From WYZ-LMO2 sp038731605 (GTDB lineage Archaea > Halobacteriota > Archaeoglobi > Archaeoglobales > Archaeoglobaceae), in assembly GCA_038731605.1 (NCBI GenBank), contig JAVYQP010000004.1:1-64000 (forward strand): a DNA stretch of 64,000 nt, in the 5' to 3' direction. Positions 58,178 to 64,000 of this stretch are shown piece by piece. Below the pieces are notes generated by a model. The model had not been told where the DNA came from, ran no database searches, and was given only the letters and a program-made list of their open reading frames with translations. The position numbers were made by a program, and so were the translations under genes. Each line of letters opens with the position of its first letter. Position 1 is the first letter of the stretch.

Positions 58178-59093
58178 CCTCACACCTCCCGGTTTTTTCA
58201 TCGATCAATGAGATGAAGTCGTCTGGAGATGCGACGCTCTCGAGCTCTTCTTTATGGACAAAAACAACGGATTCAATTTTCTTCTTCATTTCCCTCTCGG
58301 TTATGTAAGCTGCGTCCGCACAAACTATTTGCGAAACTTTGCCGATCAACATAGCTCTTCTCTCGATTTCCCTGATCTGCTTCAAACCCATGAGAATGTC
58401 TCTGTTCTCAACTTTCGAGACCGCATCAAAGGGTGTGTGCTTAACTGTGTATACTGAGATCCCGATTTCTCTCAGCTTGCAAACGATCTCGTTCTCCTCT
58501 TCGCATTCCTCGATCTTCTCGTTCTCTATGAACTCCCTGAAGTCTATCTTTTTTATCACGTTTCCAAAGAGTTCCTCGATTTTTATCGCAACGTCTACGC
58601 TCGCATCACAGCCTTCCTCGTAGTTCATAACAGTCCTTTTTGAAACTCCGAGCTTCCTTGCGGTCTCTCCTATGCTTATTCTGAGTGCTTCTCTCGCTTT
58701 CCGCATTTTTTCAGCATCGATCTTCACGTAGTAACCGCCGGGGGCGGAGTAGATGTATGGAAGCTCCCCTCGCAGATAGTCGTAGAACGTTGCGAGATTT
58801 ATCACGGGCAGGTTGTAGCGGGTGTAAACTACCCTCCTTTCGAGAAAGTCGGTTTTAAACCTCTCGCCGATTACAATTGCGATTGCGTTAAGGATCTTTG
58901 CCAACTTCTTCATCTCTTCTGCGATTTCAGGCTTTAGCGAGTCGACGTTGTATAGGACTTTCAAAAGAAGGATCGTCTTGTCCTTTTTTGCAATTATATC
59001 GAAGCATCTTGGCTTAGTATCAACTAACTCGAGCAGTTCATAACCCTCTTTCCTCAGGAGCTTTATAACGTTGCTCATTAGTAGTGACTGCAC
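58170..59093 (-). CDS. Archaeal HTH-type transcriptional regulator (COG1395-like)
   Basis: The protein joins an N-terminal nuclease-like or restriction-fold segment (CFDIIAKKDKTILLLKVLYN) to a central Cro/C1-type helix-turn-helix: KAREALRISIGETARKLGVS and KRTVMNYEEGCDASVDVAIK. A C-terminal domain with VCKLREIGISVYTVKHTPFD and the cysteine-containing VSQIVCADAAYIT follows. This layout matches a conserved archaeal family of putative regulators. The GTG at 59093 lies about 27 nt after the TATA box CTTTATATACTAAG; ATG 59078 is an alternative. The flavin reductase follows in the same operon. Targets are unknown. Confidence 0.82.
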   Translation of the reverse strand: MQSLLMSNVIKLLRKEGYELLELVDTKPRCFDIIAKKDKTILLLKVLYNVDSLKPEIAEEMKKLAKILNAIAIVIGERFKTDFLERRVVYTRYNLPVINLATFYDYLRGELPYIYSAPGGYYVKIDAEKMRKAREALRISIGETARKLGVSKRTVMNYEEGCDASVDVAIKIEELFGNVIKKIDFREFIENEKIEECEEENEIVCKLREIGISVYTVKHTPFDAVSKVENRDILMGLKQIREIERRAMLIGKVSQIVCADAAYITEREMKKKIESVVFVHKEELESVASPDDFISLIDEKTGRCEDA

Positions 59094-59170
59094 CGCAATT
59101 AAACCTTGGGCAACTTAGTATATAAAGATTTGGGGGGAAACGATTAAATTTCCAGGCGAAAAAGATCTTT

Positions 59171-59812
59171 ATGGATTTGCTCCGCCTCGAATTCGACCTC
59201 CAGCACCACTTGGTTCTTTCAAAGAAGAACGATTTCGATCACGCACTCATAAGACTCGTTCTTTCTACGCTCGCAAACCCCTTCGAGATTGCAAACCTAA
59301 ACAAAAAAGACCTCAGGATTAACAAAGGAGTTTTCACGGTTCGTTTTCAAAGCAGATTCTCTCCAATCGATGAGGAGACTTTCAGACTCGTGAAGTCGCT
59401 TGAAAAGGATAGACCTTTCGAGCTAAAAGAGAGCGAAATGGACGAGATCGTTGCAAAGTATTCCCCAAAGGATCGAAAATACACGACAAAGGGATTGAGA
59501 AAGGCTATGGTGAACTATCTGAGAGATGCGTCGTTTTTCGAGATCGAAATCGAAAAGCTCGAGTCAAAAGAGCTCTTCGACTTCATGCTCGACTTCAACC
59601 CGCTTTACTCAGGATCTTGGCTCGACGAGGAGGGTCTAAAAGAGTTTGTGCTGAACTACTCTGCGATCAATGGGATCGAGGATGCAAAGAGGGTTGCAGA
59701 AGAGACTGGAATCGACTATGAGTTCGTATCACAGGTGATGAAAACAGAGAAAAGCCTCTTCGTCCTCGCAGATAAGTTCAAGGCGAAAAATTTATCTTTT
59801 GAAGATGAATAG
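59171..59812 (+). CDS. Tyrosine-recombinase-like protein without catalytic residues, heads herA-mre11-rad50
   Basis: The 213-residue protein is not one I can name. Residues 22-115 resemble the catalytic domain of XerC-type recombinases: IRLVLSTLANPFEIANLNKK matches the LLLLTGLRISELLNL helix pair, INKGVFTVRFQSRFSPIDEE the beta sheet, and KYTTKGLRKAMVNYLRDASF the HxLRHTxAT helix. The catalytic arginine (here NPF), histidine and tyrosine are missing, so it could bind DNA but not cut. The last 60 residues are helix-turn-helix-like (DAKRVAEETGIDYEFVSQVM). A TATA-like ATTAAATTT near 59142 precedes the ATG. The stop lies inside the herA start, so the gene belongs to the repair operon. Confidence 0.6.
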   Translation: MDLLRLEFDLQHHLVLSKKNDFDHALIRLVLSTLANPFEIANLNKKDLRINKGVFTVRFQSRFSPIDEETFRLVKSLEKDRPFELKESEMDEIVAKYSPKDRKYTTKGLRKAMVNYLRDASFFEIEIEKLESKELFDFMLDFNPLYSGSWLDEEGLKEFVLNYSAINGIEDAKRVAEETGIDYEFVSQVMKTEKSLFVLADKFKAKNLSFEDE

Positions 59813-61361
59813 AAGCGTGGAATCGATCGGCTTCGTCCTTGGGGAGAGTTCGATAACTGAATTCAGCTTCGCAGTTAACCCCGCAAAAATTCCGAAGTTT
59901 GGGGAGTTTGTTGTAGCTGAAAATCGTGACCACGAAGAAGTCCTTGGGCTTGTTAAAAACGTGATAAATTCTAATCGTTTGCTCGAAAACGGCATGAGCT
60001 TCGACTATGCGCTGATGAACATCAAGAGCTCTAAAAAAGTCCTCGAGAGAAATGAAGTGATCATTGCAAAGGCGAAGATACTTGGAGTTCTGAAGGGGAA
60101 CGAAATCCTGCCAAATCGAGTCCCTGTAAAGGCGTGTGCAGAGGTAAGGCTTGCGGATGATGAACTACTAACTTCGATCTTCAAGAACCCAAAGGGGATT
60201 TCGATCGGGAATCTGATCGCAAGGCAAGAAATTCCCGTTTACGTTGACTTAAACCAGCTCGTTCTAAGGCACTTCGCAATACTCTCCGTGACAGGCGGAG
60301 GAAAGTCCAACGCTGTATGCCTGCTCGTGAACGACATGGTGCGAAAACACGGCGGAAGCGTGATACTAATAGATCCCCACGGGGAATACGTGGGATTTGT
60401 TTTTGAAGATGGGGATGAGAGAAAGAAGAACGTAATCTCCGCTGGCATAAGACCCGAAAGACTTGAGCCATGGGAGTTCTGCTCCTTGGTTGGAATTGAC
60501 AGGGATGCGTCTGTGCAGAGAATGCACCTCGAAAGGATCTTCTTGACTGTGAGGAACGAAAACTTGAGCGGATTGGACTTCATGAAAAGAGTGCTCGAAG
60601 TTGCAGAAGAGTGGATAGCGTCGCAACACGAAATAGAATACGTTGATGCAATGGGAATTCGCAGAAGAGCGAAGATCACAAGAGAAGACCTAAACCCGCT
60701 TTACAGGGTCAAAGAATACGTTTTAACCTTTCTGCGGAGATACGAGGAGCTCATGACTCAAAGGGACATGCTCGCAAATCTGAGAGAAGGTTATCTGAAC
60801 GTCGTGAATCTAAGCGGATTCGATGAGGAGCAGATGAGGGTTGTGGTTGCTTACCTCCTCAGGAACATCCTACTTGGGAGAATAAGCTACGTGAGGGGAA
60901 GGAATAGAGAATACTGGGAGAGGAGTTGCCCAATAGTCCGAAAACCTTTACTTATAATATTCGAAGAGGCACACATCTTCGCAGGGAAAGGAGATGTTGC
61001 GATCTGGATGAGCAGAATCGCAAGAGAGGGTAGAAAGTTCGGCATAGGGATGGGAATTGTTTCCCAAAGACCCAAAAAGATAAGCGACGACATCTTAAGC
61101 CAGTGCAACACGAAGATCGTGCTGAGGATCGTTGAGCCGAGCGACCAACGATACATTCAGCAAGCGAGCGAGCAGATAAGCGAAGATCTCCTCAGCGACA
61201 TTTCTTCGCTGGGCGTTGGCGAAGCTGTGATCGTCGGACCAGCGGTCAAGATTCCGGTGGCGGTTAAGATCAGGAAGTTCGGCGGAACCTATGGCGGTAG
61301 GGACATCGACGTTGTTTCAGAGTGGAAAAGGGAGGATGTAAGGTTGGAGGATCTCGTATGA
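59805..61361 (+). CDS. herA: DNA double-strand break repair helicase HerA
   Basis: HerA is a hexameric translocase that works with NurA nuclease, Mre11 and Rad50 to resect DNA ends. The N-terminal HAS barrel spans residues 1-125 (IGFVLGESSITEFSFAV). Walker A is SVTGGGKSNAVCLLVNDM, Walker B LLIIFEEAHIFAGKG, and the arginine region is ISRIAREGRKFGIGMGIVSQ followed by RPKKI. The ATG at 59805 was chosen over the TTG at 59799. It overlaps the upstream gene by eight bases and mre11 by four. NurA is not in the window and may lie beyond rad50. Confidence 0.95.
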   Translation: MNRSVESIGFVLGESSITEFSFAVNPAKIPKFGEFVVAENRDHEEVLGLVKNVINSNRLLENGMSFDYALMNIKSSKKVLERNEVIIAKAKILGVLKGNEILPNRVPVKACAEVRLADDELLTSIFKNPKGISIGNLIARQEIPVYVDLNQLVLRHFAILSVTGGGKSNAVCLLVNDMVRKHGGSVILIDPHGEYVGFVFEDGDERKKNVISAGIRPERLEPWEFCSLVGIDRDASVQRMHLERIFLTVRNENLSGLDFMKRVLEVAEEWIASQHEIEYVDAMGIRRRAKITREDLNPLYRVKEYVLTFLRRYEELMTQRDMLANLREGYLNVVNLSGFDEEQMRVVVAYLLRNILLGRISYVRGRNREYWERSCPIVRKPLLIIFEEAHIFAGKGDVAIWMSRIAREGRKFGIGMGIVSQRPKKISDDILSQCNTKIVLRIVEPSDQRYIQQASEQISEDLLSDISSLGVGEAVIVGPAVKIPVAVKIRKFGGTYGGRDIDVVSEWKREDVRLEDLV

Positions 61362-62608
61362 AGTTCGCCCACTTCGCAGATTTGCATTTGGGTTACGAGC
61401 AATACAACCTCCCTTGGCGGGCTGAAGACTTTGCGACTGCGTTCAAAAACGCTGTTAAGATTGCGATATCTGAAAAAGTCGACTTTGCAATAATCGCAGG
61501 CGACCTCTTCCACAGGAGCGTTCCAAATCCAAAAACCCTGAACGATGCGATCGAAGCTCTGAGCGCCTTCAAAGAGAACGGTATCCCAGTTTTCGCAATC
61601 GAGGGGAACCACGACAAGAGCATAAGGGAGATGTCCGCCTACAACCTCTTGGAGAACCTCGGACTGCTCAACGTCCTTGGGTTTAGGAGGGAAAGAGTCG
61701 AAGGCGACAACGTTACGAGCGTCAGGGTTGAGAACGTTTACTTGGTGAAGGGAGTTTACAAGGACGTCGAGATAGTTGGGGACAAGCACAGAACGAAATG
61801 GCAGTTGGAGAAGTTCCTTCCACTTATGAAACCAGAGGGAAAGAGCATACTCGTGCTTCATCAGGCGGTCAAGGAGGTTGTAGACATCGTAGAGATGAGT
61901 TGGGATCTAACAATCGACCAGCTACCAGAAGCGGATTACTACGCCCTTGGACACGTGCACATGCACAGGGAGAGAAAGATCGGCGACGCTTACCTTGTTT
62001 ATCCCGGGTCCATAGAGAGATACGACTCTCGTGAAGCATCGAGCTTCTTATTCTACAAGGATAGACTCGAAGTGAGAAATGGGGAGAGCAAAGGTTTCTG
62101 CATCGTCGAGAACTTCAAGCCAAGGTTCGTAGAGGTCGAGACCCGAGACCTATACGCAATCTCCATAGATGCGGAGAAAAGAATGGAAGCGGAGAAGAAG
62201 TTCTTCGAAGTCCTCAACGGGCTTAACAGCTCTGCAATTGCGGTTGTAAAGATAACGTGTTCCGAGCAAATAGATTCCAAGAAGATCTTAGAGCTCGCTC
62301 TGAGTCGCCTTAAACATGCGGAGATAAACTTCAAGAGGAGAGAAGTTGAGGAGGTTTCGAGATTCGTGAGCGAAAACGAGTTCTTCAACGACTTCGAGAT
62401 GAAGCTGTTGGAGATTCTAAGAGAAGAGGATGAGGCGAGCATAAAGTCTGCCATAGATTTCATCAAGGAGCGTTTTTCGATCGGCGAGGTTAAGCGAGAA
62501 GAGGTGAAGGTTGTCGAAGATAGGGGGAAAGACAAGAGCCCAGAGGAGAAAAGGGAGGAGAGAAAGGAGGTTAGGAAAAAGGTGAAGACGCTTCTGGACT
62601 TCGTATGA
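61358..62608 (+). CDS. mre11: DNA repair nuclease Mre11
   Basis: Mre11 is the manganese-dependent nuclease of the Mre11-Rad50 complex. Phosphoesterase motifs are FADLHLGY (D8, H10), AGDLFHRS (D49), EGNHD (N84, H85), VLHQAV and LGHVHMHRERK. The capping domain and a charged C-terminal tail with SPEEKREERKEVRKKVKTLL, where Rad50 binds, complete 416 residues. The ATG at 61358 shares ATGA with the herA stop; an upstream TTG at 61322 is not needed. The stop overlaps the rad50 start by four bases. Confidence 0.96.
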   Translation: MKFAHFADLHLGYEQYNLPWRAEDFATAFKNAVKIAISEKVDFAIIAGDLFHRSVPNPKTLNDAIEALSAFKENGIPVFAIEGNHDKSIREMSAYNLLENLGLLNVLGFRRERVEGDNVTSVRVENVYLVKGVYKDVEIVGDKHRTKWQLEKFLPLMKPEGKSILVLHQAVKEVVDIVEMSWDLTIDQLPEADYYALGHVHMHRERKIGDAYLVYPGSIERYDSREASSFLFYKDRLEVRNGESKGFCIVENFKPRFVEVETRDLYAISIDAEKRMEAEKKFFEVLNGLNSSAIAVVKITCSEQIDSKKILELALSRLKHAEINFKRREVEEVSRFVSENEFFNDFEMKLLEILREEDEASIKSAIDFIKERFSIGEVKREEVKVVEDRGKDKSPEEKREERKEVRKKVKTLLDFV

Positions 62609-64000
62609 TCCTGAAAGAGCTCGTGTTAAGGAATTTCAAATCACATTCGAACACGAGGATAAGGTTTGAGAGAGGGATAAACCTAATCGCAGGAAGGAAT
62701 GGTGCGGGAAAGAGCTCGATCCTTGAAGCTATTCTCGTCGCCCTTTACGGAGTTCGCCCTCCGCTAAAAAAAGACGATTTAACGAGAGTTGGTGCCACTG
62801 ACTACAGCGTAGAGCTACACTTCGAGTTTGGAAACAAGAGCTACAAGATAGTCAGAAACAGCGCTGGGAACTCTGAGCTTCGTGGCGACTTTTTATTGGA
62901 GGGGGATAAGAGGATAAACGAGTGGGTCGAGAAGAACATATCGCCATTCCATGTTTTCACAGGAGCGGTTTACGTAAGGCAAGGAGAGATAGAGACGATA
63001 ATCTCAGACGAAGCTGGAAGGGAGAAGATAATCAGAAAACTAACGAGAATCGAAGACTACGAGAATGCCTGGAAGAACTTGGGGCTCGTTATAAGAGAGC
63101 TCGAGGCAGAAATGAAGAGGTATGCGGAGGTTTTGAAGCAGAAAGAGGACTGCGAGAGAAGGTTGAGAGAGAAGATGAGTGAGATCGAAAAGATAAGCAA
63201 GGAAATCAAAGAGTCCAAGGAGAGGGTTGCTGAACTGAAAAACAAACTCGCCCTCGTTGCCAAGGAGAGGGAGAGGTTTGAGGTAATTAGGGAGCAATTG
63301 CTGAGGCTCAGAGAAGAGGTTTTGAGAGTTGAAGCAGAGATAAAGGAGCTGAAGGGCAGAGTTGAGTGGCTCGAGTCGCAAAGAAAAGAGTTGGAGGAGA
63401 AAAAGGTCTTGGCAACGAGAAAATACGAGAAGTTCTTGGAGCTTCAATCCCCAGCAAAACGCTACGTGGAGTTAGAGACTTTGCACAAAGAAGTCACGAA
63501 GGCGATCCAAGAACTCGAGAAGTCGCTAAAAAGCTATGAAATCGAAAAAGAGAGACTGATAAACGAGGCAAAAAGGTGCGAGGAGGAGAAAGAGAACCTG
63601 AGGAAGATAAGGGAAGAGATCGAGAAGACAAAGGAAAGAATCGAGCTTTTGAGACCTGAGGTTGAAAAGTGGAGCGCGATCAAGTCCAAGGTAGACAGAA
63701 AGGAGCAAATCGAGAAGATTTTTGCCGAGAAAGGATACAGCGCAGAAAAGATCGAGCAAATGTTCTCAACGATACAGAAGGCAAGAGAAAGGGACAAAAG
63801 TCTGAAAGACGAGCTCGTAAAGATTCGTGAAGAGAGGGGGGCGCTTGTTTCAGAGGAGAGGAGATTTGAAGAAGTGCTTGAGAAGTTGAAGACTGCGAAA
63901 GGCTCGTGTCCAGTATGTGGCAGAGAACTCACCGAATCGCACAGAAAAGAGCTGTTGGAGAAGTATTCTATGGAGTTGAACAGGGTAAAAGCCAAGATTC
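62605..64000 (+). CDS. rad50: DNA repair ATPase Rad50, N-terminal part (cut by window end)
   Basis: The frame starts at ATG 62605 with LKELVLRNFKSHSNTRIRFE and the Walker A GRNGAGKSSILEA. After the N-terminal ATPase half (to about residue 150, including the Q-loop at FTGAVYVRQGEIETI), a long charged coiled coil runs to the window edge. The zinc hook CPVCGRELTESH begins with the cysteine codon at 63907 (residue 435). The second coiled coil, signature motif and Walker B lie beyond base 64000. It is cotranscribed with mre11. Confidence 0.96.
   Translation, partial: MILKELVLRNFKSHSNTRIRFERGINLIAGRNGAGKSSILEAILVALYGVRPPLKKDDLTRVGATDYSVELHFEFGNKSYKIVRNSAGNSELRGDFLLEGDKRINEWVEKNISPFHVFTGAVYVRQGEIETIISDEAGREKIIRKLTRIEDYENAWKNLGLVIRELEAEMKRYAEVLKQKEDCERRLREKMSEIEKISKEIKESKERVAELKNKLALVAKERERFEVIREQLLRLREEVLRVEAEIKELKGRVEWLESQRKELEEKKVLATRKYEKFLELQSPAKRYVELETLHKEVTKAIQELEKSLKSYEIEKERLINEAKRCEEEKENLRKIREEIEKTKERIELLRPEVEKWSAIKSKVDRKEQIEKIFAEKGYSAEKIEQMFSTIQKARERDKSLKDELVKIREERGALVSEERRFEEVLEKLKTAKGSCPVCGRELTESHRKELLEKYSMELNRVKAKI

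Noticed and set aside
1..64000. tRNA, rRNA and CRISPR arrays
   Set aside because: By eye no intergenic gap shows a tRNA-like cloverleaf end, rRNA core or regularly spaced repeat. A tRNAscan or CRISPR finder run would be needed to rule out intron-containing or short cases.

Overview
The window looks like part of a hyperthermophilic euryarchaeal chromosome, most likely from the Archaeoglobales. The informational genes are archaeal: aRF1 with NIKS and GGQ, archaeal DnaG, class I lysyl-tRNA synthetase, a VAT/Cdc48 AAA ATPase, and HerA-Mre11-Rad50. A formylmethanofuran:tetrahydromethanopterin formyltransferase and an eight-cluster polyferredoxin point to the C1 pathway shared by Archaeoglobus and methanogens. 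An HSR1-Cdc48-Hsp20 operon carrying the CTAAC-N5-GTTAG operator is laid out as in Archaeoglobus fulgidus. Genes are tightly packed and often overlap. Many have a TATA box about 25 nt before the start codon and so probably give leaderless mRNAs.

Layout. 1-5222: a partial acyl-CoA synthetase divergent from hemA-hemB, then pdxS-pdxT. 5278-12391: a two-gene presumed defence operon, a PLD-nuclease/SNF2-helicase fusion followed by a large N6-adenine methylase. 12592-20832: an HTH-CBS regulator, a deacetylase-family protein, then a minus-strand run aroC - polyferredoxin - coaBC - pantoate kinase - nitrilase, and a four-CBS protein with an MTHFS-like protein. 20804-28328: dnaG, a CheY-like receiver, pyrophosphatase, hisS, a tatC-trkA-trkH operon and a small basic DUF5350-like protein. 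28411-36446: radical SAM enzymes, tyrS, lysS, a DUF2551 protein, uppS, prf1 and a DMT permease.

36447-44000: a gene-poor stretch, a small VKOR, a LOG-like protein, a ferritin-encapsulin fusion with a downstream ASCH gene, an M20 hydrolase, a GNAT, an archaeal-type glutamate synthase domain and a fused GMP synthase. 44027-48447: the heat-shock operon divergent from a crotonase. 48494-50710: a compact type II-like methyltransferase/endonuclease pair. 50828-56077: Yip1, dUTPase-like, pyrD, an unknown gene, a decayed segment, surE, rpiA and ftr. 56078-57404: a second decayed region with an integrase-like fragment. 57405-64000: a DUF4405 protein, flavin reductase, an HTH regulator, and a repair operon whose first gene looks like a tyrosine recombinase without catalytic residues, followed by herA, mre11 and the start of rad50.

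The items most worth following up are the PLD-helicase/methylase module, the recombinase-like gene heading the herA operon, the encapsulin-ASCH pair, and the exact HSR1 operator. No rRNA, tRNA, CRISPR array or intact insertion sequence was seen.
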